Origin: Deltaproteobacteria bacterium
GTDB taxonomy: Bacteria; Desulfobacterota; GWC2-55-46; S146-73
DNA length: 12,065 nt
Direction of reading: 5' to 3'
Assembly: GCA_015492355.1 (NCBI GenBank)
Contig: WGFF01000360.1
Location: forward strand, 1-12,065
A program made the translations under genes and the position numbers. Below the pieces are notes generated by a model, which saw nothing but the letters and a program-made list of their open reading frames with translations, searched no databases and was not told the origin of the DNA. Positions 1 to 5,872 of the stretch are shown piece after piece (positions within the stretch are counted from its first letter, which is position 1; each line of letters begins with the position of its first letter).

Positions 1-101
1 ATAAAGGACAATCCCTGGGCGTTGAAAAGTATAACATCCAGAACCAGGAAAAACACCAGGGAGACCGCCAATGCCACAACAAAGGCAACAAAAGACTTCA
101 T
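1..101 (-). CDS. N-terminus of a membrane protein, cut by window edge
   Basis: This reading frame starts at an ATG (complement of 99-101) and runs off the left edge, so only the first 33 residues are visible. A strong ribosome binding site, AGGTGAAGG, lies about 5 nt upstream. The visible peptide begins MKSFVAFVVALAV and is almost wholly hydrophobic up to about residue 26, so it is a transmembrane segment or an uncleaved signal anchor; it continues LFNAQGLSF. The family is not recognised. It follows another minus-strand single-span peptide (201-299) by 99 nt. A small TM peptide followed by a larger membrane subunit recalls respiratory oxidase clusters, but that is only a guess. Coding status rests on the binding site and the uninterrupted hydrophobic frame. 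Confidence 0.5.
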   Translation of the reverse strand, partial: MKSFVAFVVALAVSLVFFLVLDVILFNAQGLSF

Positions 102-200
102 AGTACCTTCACCTGCTTGTTTTTGATTTATTCGCTAAGGACCGTATCTTTTCCCGAGGAAGTGTTGATTATGTCAGGAATCTTCCCGGGAGCCAACCCG

Positions 201-299
201 TCAGTGATGGGTCAGGAACCAGTAAAAAAATACCAGTATGAATACCAGAACCGTTGTAAAAAGAATCGGACCTGCCTTGCTGGAACCCTGCCCTTCCAT
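201..299 (-). CDS. 32-residue single-span membrane peptide
   Basis: A short minus-strand frame from ATG (complement of 297-299) to TGA (complement of 201-203). AGGGG lies 6 nt before the ATG. The product begins MEGQGSSKAG, then has one hydrophobic helix (about residues 11-28) and ends WFLTHH. A soluble polar N-terminus and a single helix of this size are typical of small accessory subunits of respiratory membrane complexes. It resembles in form, but cannot be assigned to, the subunit IIa peptides of ba3-type oxidases. It lies upstream of, and in line with, the minus-strand membrane protein starting at 101, so the two may be cotranscribed. No function is claimed. Confidence 0.45.
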   Translation of the reverse strand: MEGQGSSKAGPILFTTVLVFILVFFYWFLTHH

Positions 300-321
300 A
301 GTTTACCCCTGAAATAATGTA

Positions 322-350
322 TTGACAGATACAAAAGGTTTGATTAAATT
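322..350 (+). promoter_or_regulatory. Candidate sigma70-type promoter
   Basis: A perfect TTGACA (322-327) is followed after 17 nt by TAAATT (345-350), which matches the -10 consensus at four of six positions. Transcription would start close to 357-358, right at the ATG of the 35-residue peptide, implying a leaderless or nearly leaderless message. The site lies in the divergent gap between the minus-strand peptide (201-299) and the plus-strand peptide (358-465). Seen only as a sequence match. Confidence 0.35.
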
Positions 351-357
351 GTTTTCT

Positions 358-465
358 ATGTTCAGGAACTGGAAACCAACACCGTTCGATATCGTCGTCT
401 TCATCGGAGCACTCGTAAACCTTGTTGTTATCGTTGTGCTTCTTGTTTTTTACTTCAGTCGGTGA
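358..465 (+). CDS. 35-residue single-span membrane peptide
   Basis: A frame from ATG 358-360 to TGA 463-465. The product begins MFRNWKPTPFD, has one long hydrophobic helix (about residues 12-32) and ends FYFSR, a positive-inside pattern. There is no good Shine-Dalgarno sequence at the usual distance. AAAAGG at 333-338 would suit a TTG at 349-351 (three residues longer) better, or the message may be leaderless from the promoter at 322-350. The family is not recognised. It is one of three single-helix peptides within the first 465 bases, which makes a chance open frame less likely. It is divergent from the two on the minus strand. Confidence 0.42.
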   Translation: MFRNWKPTPFDIVVFIGALVNLVVIVVLLVFYFSR

Positions 466-683
466 TTTTAATCGAACAACCGATTGTTAAAAACAGCCTA
501 CCTATATCAATCTATTTTCCTGTTGTCAAGTATTTTTTTAGGACTATCTTGTCCTGATATGGAAGTCCTCGACTTTACTGTATTCTTTCTTTTCCATACG
601 ATGATGAACCCACCCTCCTATCCCATCAACCACATATCTTGACAAATAGGATAACGGTGCTACGCTCTTTAATATAGGACGAT

Positions 684-726
684 GAGAGAGTGTAATCCCT
701 CTTTTTATGAAAAGGAGGTTTCTCTC
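684..726 (+). repeat. Nested inverted repeat upstream of the hydrogenase operon
   Basis: GAGAGA (684-689) pairs with TCTCTC (721-726). Inside it, CCTCTTTTT (698-706) pairs with AAAAGGAGG (710-718) with one G-U pair and a 3-nt loop. The inner 3' arm is itself a consensus Shine-Dalgarno sequence, so it would be buried in RNA. AAAGG (711-715) can alternatively pair with CCTTT (728-732), so two exclusive folds are possible. It could be a leader control element or a terminator for upstream transcription; the following sequence is only moderately U-rich. Confidence 0.45.
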
Positions 727-749
727 CCCTTTATTCCATAATGAAGAGA

Positions 750-778
750 CATCCCACCGGGACGATGCCCCGGGGATG
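750..778 (+). repeat. GC-rich hairpin in the hydrogenase leader
   Basis: CATCCC (750-755) pairs perfectly with GGGATG (773-778). The stem continues inward through C757-G772 and GGG (759-761) with CCC (769-771). It lies about 110 bases before the small-subunit start and is probably in the transcribed leader. It is not followed by a U-run, so it is not an ordinary intrinsic terminator. Confidence 0.4.
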
Positions 779-887
779 GATATCAGGTTTAAGCCCCACT
801 ATCACCATGGAAGGAGGGATGAAGAAGGACCCGGGACAAGGACCTAAAAAATGAACCATCGAACCCTCAAAAAGGGGGTGAAGGCAG

Positions 888-2021
888 ATGAAAAGAGGCT
901 GTAACGTTTTAGACTTCCTCGATGCAGGTTTTTTAAGGCTTCTTGAGCTTAGGGGTATATCGAGGAGGAGGTTTCTTAAGTTCTGCGGTTCCATTGCCAC
1001 CCTGCTCGGTCTTTCCAGACTCTCAATCCCTGATATTGCCTCTGCCATAGAAAAGATGCAAAGGCGCCCGCCCGTTGTCTGGCTCGATTTCATGGAATGT
1101 CTGGGATGTACGGAATCATTCGTGAATGCCACCTATCCAGAGGTGGACAAGATAATCCTTGAGATACTGAGTGTGGAGTATCACGAGGCAATAATGGCTC
1201 CAGCAGGAGATAAGGCTCATGCAAACCTCTGGAAGGCTGTAGAAGAGGGTGATTACCTGTGTGTTGTAGAGGGTGCTATAGCAACGAAGATACCCAGTGC
1301 CATGTGTGTGGGTGGCATGACCTCCATGGAGATAATGGAGAAGGTTGGAAGGTCTGCAAAGGCAGTGATAGCAGTGGGCACATGCGCAACCCATGGAGGT
1401 ACACAGGCAGCAGAGCCCAATCCCACGGGTGCAGTGGGTGTGTATGATTTTTTGAAGGACAGGGGTATAGATACACCCTGTGTGAATCTACCGGGCTGTC
1501 CGGTAAATCCTGAAAACCTCATCTCCACAATCTTCCATTATCTACTCCTGGGAAGGCTCCCTGAACTCGACCACTACGGGAGACCTAAAAAACTCTACGG
1601 ACAGACCATCCATGACAACTGCCCCAGGAGGGCTCACTTCGATGAGGGAAGGTTCGTTAAGTCCTTGGGGTCAGAGGAGGAGTCCCTGGGGTACTGCCTC
1701 TACAAGGTCGGCTGTCGTGGACCATCTACATTCAGCAACTGTCCATCCGTGATGTGGAACAACAGACAGAACTGGTGTATAGGCGCTGGTGCACCGTGTA
1801 TCGGGTGTTTTGAGCCCTACTTCTGGGACAGGTTCAGGGACTTTTACAAACCCCTTCCAGACGTTGAACTTCCCGGTGTGAAGGCGAGTGCCGACAAGAT
1901 AGGTGCAGGTATTGCCGCTCTAACCGCTGTGGGCATAGGTGTGCACCTTGCAGGCAGTGCCATAAAGGGACGCACAGGAAAGAAGGAGACACATGTGGTA
2001 AGACCAGAAGAAGAGAAGTAA
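888..2021 (+). CDS. hysB: [NiFeSe] hydrogenase small subunit, Tat-exported, membrane-anchored
   Basis: This is the electron-transfer subunit, carrying iron-sulfur clusters from the active site to cytochrome b on the periplasmic side. A GGGGTGAAGG site precedes the ATG. The twin-arginine motif SRRRFLKF (residues 25-32) is followed by a hydrophobic stretch and a likely cleavage site after Ala-Ser-Ala (51-53). Proximal cluster ligands are C71, C74, C166 and C204. Distal ligands are H242, C245, C270 and C276. The medial site has C285, C297, C304 and C307. C297 (in NWC) replaces the proline usual in [NiFe] enzymes and should make this cluster [4Fe-4S], as in [NiFeSe] hydrogenases. The two extra proximal cysteines of oxygen-tolerant enzymes are absent (Gly73, Gly171). 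A C-terminal helix (about 337-359) is a membrane anchor. At 377 residues with the signal it is normal for the family. Confidence 0.95.
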   Translation: MKRGCNVLDFLDAGFLRLLELRGISRRRFLKFCGSIATLLGLSRLSIPDIASAIEKMQRRPPVVWLDFMECLGCTESFVNATYPEVDKIILEILSVEYHEAIMAPAGDKAHANLWKAVEEGDYLCVVEGAIATKIPSAMCVGGMTSMEIMEKVGRSAKAVIAVGTCATHGGTQAAEPNPTGAVGVYDFLKDRGIDTPCVNLPGCPVNPENLISTIFHYLLLGRLPELDHYGRPKKLYGQTIHDNCPRRAHFDEGRFVKSLGSEEESLGYCLYKVGCRGPSTFSNCPSVMWNNRQNWCIGAGAPCIGCFEPYFWDRFRDFYKPLPDVELPGVKASADKIGAGIAALTAVGIGVHLAGSAIKGRTGKKETHVVRPEEEK

Positions 2022-2045
2022 TAAAAAAGGAGGTGAGGAGCAGAT

Positions 2046-3668
2046 ATGGCAGAGAGGATAGTTATAGACCCTATAACAAGGATAGAGGGTCACCTGAGGA
2101 TAGAGGTAGAGATAACCAACGGCAGGGTCTCCAATGCCTGGAACACGACCACCCTTTTCAGGGGATACGAGATAATACTCAAGGGCAGGGACCCACGGGA
2201 TGCATGGCATTTCTCACACAGGATATGCGGTATATGCCCCACCTCCCATGGACATACCGCATCCATGAGCCTTGAGGACTCCTTCGGCATAAGACCACCT
2301 GACAATGCAAGACTCATAAGAAACCTCATGGAGGCGGCACAGATAGGTTACGATCATATACTCTGGTTCTACATACTCAACGGCTTTGACTACGTGGATG
2401 TGGTGAGCGCCCTCAGTGCAAAGCCCTCGTCAGCCTATCTAAAAAGGGTTCAGGAAAGGATAAAGGCGTATGTTGACAGTGGACAGCTCGGTTTCCTCGG
2501 CAACGGCTACTGGGGTCATCCAGAGTACAGGCTTCCCCCTGAGCTTAACCTTGAGATAGTCGCCCATTATCTTGAGGCAATAAGGATAAAATCCCTTGCA
2601 ACAGAGGCATCTGCGGTATTCGGTGGAAAGTTCCCCTACATAATGAGCACACCCCCTGGAGGGGTTACCTGTATACCCACCCTCACCCAGATTGCGGACT
2701 ACAAGGACAAAATGACCATTGTAAAGGAATTCGTGGACAACAAGCTCATCCCTGATCTCCTCGCAATAGCACCCTATTATCTCTATCTCAAGGACTACGG
2801 GGCAGGACACAAAAACTACATCTCCATGGGTGTGCTGGATGGAGAGAGCCAGGACCCCTATGATAGGCTCTTTCCCAGGGGTGCCATATTCAACGGAGAC
2901 CTCAGCAGGGTGGAAAGGATAGAACTCCTCAAGGATATAGAGGAATACGTTGGTCACAGCTGGTATACGGATAGATGCGGTGGGGGGAGAAATCCCTCGG
3001 ACGGTATCACAGAGCCACAGTTCACAGGTAAGGATGGCATCAAGGAGATAGACCACGATGGCAAGTACGACTGGACCAAGGCGGTAAGGCTCAAGGGCAG
3101 ACCGATGGAGGGTGGTCCACTTGCACAGATGCTCATAGCCTATGCGTCAGGAAGGGAACAGGCAAGGAGGCTTGTGGACGATGTGCTCAGGACAGTGGGC
3201 ATGGAGGGAAGGCTCGATATACTCTTTTCAGTCCTCGGAAGGGTCGTTGCAAGGGTTTTAAAACTCAAGATGACTCTCGACAGCGTGGAAGGATGGGTGG
3301 ACGGACTCATCGAGAACATAAAGGCTGGTGATACGGAGTTCTTTGTTCCCTATGAGATACCTGACTCGGCAAGGGGTGTTGCAGGCTGGGATGCACCCAG
3401 GGGATGTATAACCGACTACAACGAGATAGAGAACAAAAGGCTCAAGAACTGGCAGTCTGTACCCGCATCGAACTGGAACTTCTCCCCAAGGGACGATAAG
3501 GGTGTAAGGGGACCCGCAGAGGAGGCACTCATAGGGACACCTGTGAGTGACCCCAAAAACCCCCTTGAGGTACTGCGGGTGGTACACTCCTTCGACCCTT
3601 GAATGGCTTGTGCGGTTCACGTGATTGAACCGGAAACAAACGAAATCCTGAGGTTCAGGGTAAGATAG
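2046..3668 (+). CDS. hysA: [NiFeSe] hydrogenase large subunit, selenoprotein (540 aa, Sec519)
   Basis: This catalytic subunit holds the nickel-iron active site and oxidises H2. GGAGGTGAGG lies just upstream of the ATG. The N-terminal nickel motif RICGICPTSH gives C61, C64 and H68; E14 lies in the conserved TRIEGH. The frame meets TGA at 3600-3602 directly after HSFDP (residues 514-518), where the family requires Cys in DPCxxCxxH. Reading TGA as selenocysteine restores D-P-U-M-A-C-A-V-H (U519, C522, H525), followed by 15 residues and TAG at 3666-3668. The endopeptidase should cut after H525. A stop at 3602 would remove two nickel ligands and make the enzyme inactive. The next gene starts 9 nt after the TAG, as expected in this tight operon. 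A sequencing error in a Cys codon is the main alternative, but the hairpin after the TGA and C297 in the small subunit argue against it. Confidence 0.93.
3600..3602 (+). other. UGA recoded as selenocysteine (residue 519)
   Basis: This in-frame TGA replaces the first Cys codon of the C-terminal nickel-binding CxxC. The sequence before it encodes HSFDP and after it MACAVH, the hallmark surroundings of that residue. In [NiFeSe] hydrogenases precisely this position is Sec, where it is a terminal nickel ligand. Recoding is inferred from the conserved frame, the hairpin at 3613-3632 and the small-subunit signature. Confidence 0.9.
3613..3632 (+). promoter_or_regulatory. Bacterial-type SECIS hairpin
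   Basis: CGGTTCA (3613-3619) pairs perfectly with TGAACCG (3626-3632), closing a six-base loop CGTGAT that contains GU. The stem starts 10 nt after the TGA, and the loop GU is about 18 nt after it, inside the usual range for bacterial SECIS elements, which lie within the coding sequence and bind SelB. The same bases encode Ala-Val-His and the first residues of the cleaved tail. The codons here (GAA, ATT, CCG) are less typical of the gene, as expected if RNA structure constrains them. Confidence 0.8.
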
Positions 3669-3677
3669 GGGGCTGAG

Positions 3678-4265
3678 ATGGAAGAAAGGTACCTGAGACA
3701 TGACCTCCCGGAGAGGATAGTACACTGGCTCATGGCGATATCCGTAATCCTTCTCATACTGACAGGGCTCAACATACGCTATCCAGGCATCATACCCGCT
3801 CTCGATATGAACGGCTCAAGGTACATACACTTTGTATCCATGTACGTACTCATATTCTCATGGATATTCCATATCTATCATACCCTGAGGATGGAACGAC
3901 AGGGTGAAGTCTTCTCCTGGCAGGATATAAAACAACTACCCGGTACCATCAAGTATTATCTTTTTCTTACGGATGTACATCCTGTATACATCAAGTACAA
4001 TCCCCTGCAGAAGCTCGCATACAATGTGGTGTGGCTCCTCATACTCGTTCAGGTGGTAACAGGGCTCGTACTTTACTGGCCCCATACATTCATGGGGCTT
4101 GCGGATATGTTCGGTGGACTCATGGCTGTAAGGATACTCCACGACTTCATGACCTATGTATTTATATCCTTTCTGCTCGTTCACGTATATCTTATTCTCA
4201 CCGAGGATATAAGGACACTGTGGGCGATGTTCCATGGCTATTACTTCAGAAGAACGGAACGGTAA
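3678..4265 (+). CDS. hyaC: Hydrogenase b-type cytochrome subunit
   Basis: This integral membrane diheme cytochrome b accepts electrons from the small subunit and passes them to the quinone pool. It is 195 residues with about four transmembrane helices (roughly 15-33, 51-68, 112-133, 155-175). Histidines in or at the ends of the helices, H16, H51, H65/H68, H155 and H169, are the candidate heme ligands. The opening, with HDLPERIVHW, is typical of the HyaC/HupC family. GGGGCTGAG precedes the ATG, 9 nt after the read-through stop of the large subunit. Its presence, with the small subunit's C-terminal helix, indicates a quinone-reducing uptake enzyme rather than one using soluble cytochrome c3. 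The end overlaps the next gene by 32 nt. Confidence 0.92.
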   Translation: MEERYLRHDLPERIVHWLMAISVILLILTGLNIRYPGIIPALDMNGSRYIHFVSMYVLIFSWIFHIYHTLRMERQGEVFSWQDIKQLPGTIKYYLFLTDVHPVYIKYNPLQKLAYNVVWLLILVQVVTGLVLYWPHTFMGLADMFGGLMAVRILHDFMTYVFISFLLVHVYLILTEDIRTLWAMFHGYYFRRTER

Positions 4266-4743
4266 CAACAGAAAATTCTTAATACTCGGTATCGGGAACA
4301 TACTTCTTAAAGACGAGGGGCTCGGTGTAAGGGCTATAGAGTATCTAAGGGAGAGGTTTCACATACCACCACAGGTATCGATCCTGGACGGTGGAACGCT
4401 GGGACTGGCGCTCCTGTCGATTATAAAGGAGTTTAATCACATAATTGTCATCGACGCTGTCTCCTCGAACGGTTCCCCTGGTACCATCTATCGGATTCCT
4501 GCCAATGAGCTTCCCATGGTACGTCCTCTTATGACCTCTCTGCATCAGTTCGGTGTAAGGGATCTCCTTGCCATTGCGAGTCTGCAGGGGTATAATCCAG
4601 ATGTGGTCATAATAGGGATGGAGCCCCTCGACATATCCCCTGGTCTCGAACTGACAGAACTGATAAAGGAAAGACTCCCTGTGGTGGTAGACTTAGTAAG
4701 GGAGGAACTCCAGGGCTTTGGAGTGAGCATGGTGGAGAGGTGA
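4234..4743 (+). CDS. hyaD: Hydrogenase maturation endopeptidase (HyaD/HybD/HupD family)
   Basis: This nickel-dependent protease removes the C-terminal tail of the large subunit once nickel is inserted, allowing the active site to close. The motif GIGNILLKDEGLG (residues 19-31) is diagnostic. The expected metal ligands are E28, D74 (in IDA) and H104 (in SLHQFG), with spacing almost identical to E. coli HybD (16, 62, 93). At 169 residues it is a normal length. The ATG at 4234 lies within the cytochrome gene and has only a weak binding site, but no later ATG or GTG precedes the conserved N-terminal strand; translational coupling is likely. Its substrate must be the selenoprotein large subunit, with cleavage predicted after H525. 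Confidence 0.93.
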   Translation: MAITSEERNGNNRKFLILGIGNILLKDEGLGVRAIEYLRERFHIPPQVSILDGGTLGLALLSIIKEFNHIIVIDAVSSNGSPGTIYRIPANELPMVRPLMTSLHQFGVRDLLAIASLQGYNPDVVIIGMEPLDISPGLELTELIKERLPVVVDLVREELQGFGVSMVER

Positions 4744-4835
4744 AGCTCCTCTTTTCAGGACCGATGGTCTTGTTAAAGGGGTTAGTTCTGGAGGTTTTCT
4801 CCCAAGGAAGGGTCATTTCCGTAGCCCATAGAACC

Positions 4836-5177
4836 ATGCACGAGATGGCTATAACACAGAGTATGCTCTCCATACTGAGGGAGCAGATGAAGGAGAAGGG
4901 TATAAGGAGGCTAAAAAAGGTCATGGTGAGGGTGGGAGAGCTGACCTCGGTCGAACCAGAGGTACTCGGATTCTGTTTCGATGTATGCAAGAAGGGTACA
5001 CCCTTTGAGCAGACCGTTCTCGATATAGAGAGGGTAAAGCCAGTAGGGAGGTGTGCAGGCTGTGGGGAGGAGTTCGTACTGGAGTATATACTCGATGTAT
5101 GCCCTGTGTGTTCAGGGGTGAGGGTGGAAAAGATAACAGGTGACGAACTCGAAATAGTAGCCATGGAAGGAGAATAG
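4836..5177 (+). CDS. hypA: Hydrogenase nickel incorporation protein HypA
   Basis: HypA is a nickel metallochaperone that works with HypB to deliver nickel to the large-subunit precursor. The start is placed at the ATG giving MHEMAIT, because His2 is the conserved nickel ligand of the family. The product is then 113 residues, the usual length. The structural zinc site is C73-x2-C76 and C89-x2-C92. The frame is open upstream to a GTG at 4740 overlapping the protease stop, but those 32 residues do not resemble HypA. No strong binding site stands at the expected distance from 4836. The gap of 92 nt from the protease is one of the two largest in the operon. Confidence 0.93.
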   Translation: MHEMAITQSMLSILREQMKEKGIRRLKKVMVRVGELTSVEPEVLGFCFDVCKKGTPFEQTVLDIERVKPVGRCAGCGEEFVLEYILDVCPVCSGVRVEKITGDELEIVAMEGE

Positions 5178-5178
5178 G

Positions 5179-5841
5179 ATGCACGATGTATACACCATAA
5201 AGGAGAAGATACTCTCAAGGAATGCGGAGCTGGCTGATGAGAACAGAAGGATCCTCAAAGAGAGGGGGATATTCACCGTAAACATTATAAGCTCACCCGG
5301 GGCCGGAAAGACCTCCATCATTGAAAAGACCCTTGAGTCCCTCACGGATAGATGCAGGGTTGCGGTCATAGAGGGTGACCTCCAGACAGAGATTGACTCC
5401 ACAAGGCTTAAGAGGTATGGTATACCTGTAAGGCAGATAACAACCGGCAGGACCTGTCACCTCGACGCACACATGGTCCATCATACACTGCCGTGGCTCA
5501 TGGAGCAGGGTGATATAGAACTCCTTATAATAGAGAACGTGGGCAATATGGTATGCCCTGCAGAATATGACCTCGGTGAGGATATGAAGGTGGTGGTGAT
5601 GAGTGTCCCTGAAGGTGACGACAAACCACTTAAGTATCCATCCATATTCCACGCATCGGACATACTCATCATCAATAAGATAGACCTCGTTGGATATACT
5701 AACTTTAATATAGACCGTGCAAGGGAGAATGCACTGAGGATAAATCCAGGGCTTGAGGTCTTTGAGACCTCGTGCACACAGGGCAAGGGGATAAAGAGGT
5801 GGTGCGAACTCCTCCTCTCAAGGATCCCTGCGAGAAGATAG
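5179..5841 (+). CDS. hypB: Hydrogenase nickel incorporation GTPase HypB
   Basis: HypB is the GTPase that drives nickel transfer with HypA. The P-loop SPGAGKTS lies at residues 39-46, the conserved ENVGN at 119-123 and the guanine-specificity NKID at 166-169. The metal site in the G domain is C93-H94 and C126. At 220 residues it is the short form: it has neither the N-terminal CxxCGC nickel site of E. coli HypB nor a histidine-rich nickel store. AAGGAG lies about 7 nt before the ATG, which begins one base after the hypA stop, so the two are probably translationally coupled. Confidence 0.96.
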   Translation: MHDVYTIKEKILSRNAELADENRRILKERGIFTVNIISSPGAGKTSIIEKTLESLTDRCRVAVIEGDLQTEIDSTRLKRYGIPVRQITTGRTCHLDAHMVHHTLPWLMEQGDIELLIIENVGNMVCPAEYDLGEDMKVVVMSVPEGDDKPLKYPSIFHASDILIINKIDLVGYTNFNIDRARENALRINPGLEVFETSCTQGKGIKRWCELLLSRIPARR

Positions 5842-5872
5842 GCGTTTTATATAACCCGGGAAAGAGGCATCC

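Larger units (their letters stand above)
466..887. other. 422-bp region upstream of the hydrogenase operon without a clear gene
   Basis: No convincing larger gene is seen on either strand. The first 200 bases are AT-rich and include short inverted repeats: AATCG/CGATT at 470-485 and AGGAC/GTCCT at 540-555, the latter following a run of seven T. A TTGACA occurs at 639-644, but no -10 element is correctly spaced; TAATAT at 670-675 is 25 nt away. The last 200 bases hold two stronger hairpins, listed separately. A 37-codon frame at 741-854 lacks a properly spaced ribosome binding site. The operon promoter probably lies here but cannot be fixed by eye. Confidence 0.5.

Noticed and set aside
117..317. 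66-codon plus-strand frame with a TTG start
   Set aside because: Its sequence is not protein-like, it has no ribosome binding site, and it lies opposite the better-supported minus-strand membrane peptide at 201-299.
639..675. TTGACA with TAATAT as the operon promoter
   Set aside because: The spacer is 25 nt, far from the required 16-19; no sigma54-type -24/-12 pair was found either.
741..854. 37-codon frame in the hydrogenase leader
   Set aside because: Its AAGGAGG is more than 20 nt from the ATG and the bases form hairpins; the Pro/Gly/Lys-rich product resembles nothing known. Left as leader sequence.
888..2021. Oxygen-tolerant (six-Cys proximal cluster) small subunit
   Set aside because: The supernumerary cysteines are glycines here (residues 73 and 171), so the membrane-bound oxygen-tolerant class is not supported.
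2046..3602. Large subunit as a truncated gene or pseudogene ending at TGA
   Set aside because: The frame continues with exactly the residues the family requires, a SECIS-like hairpin follows, the small subunit has the matching Cys, and the rest of the operon is intact.
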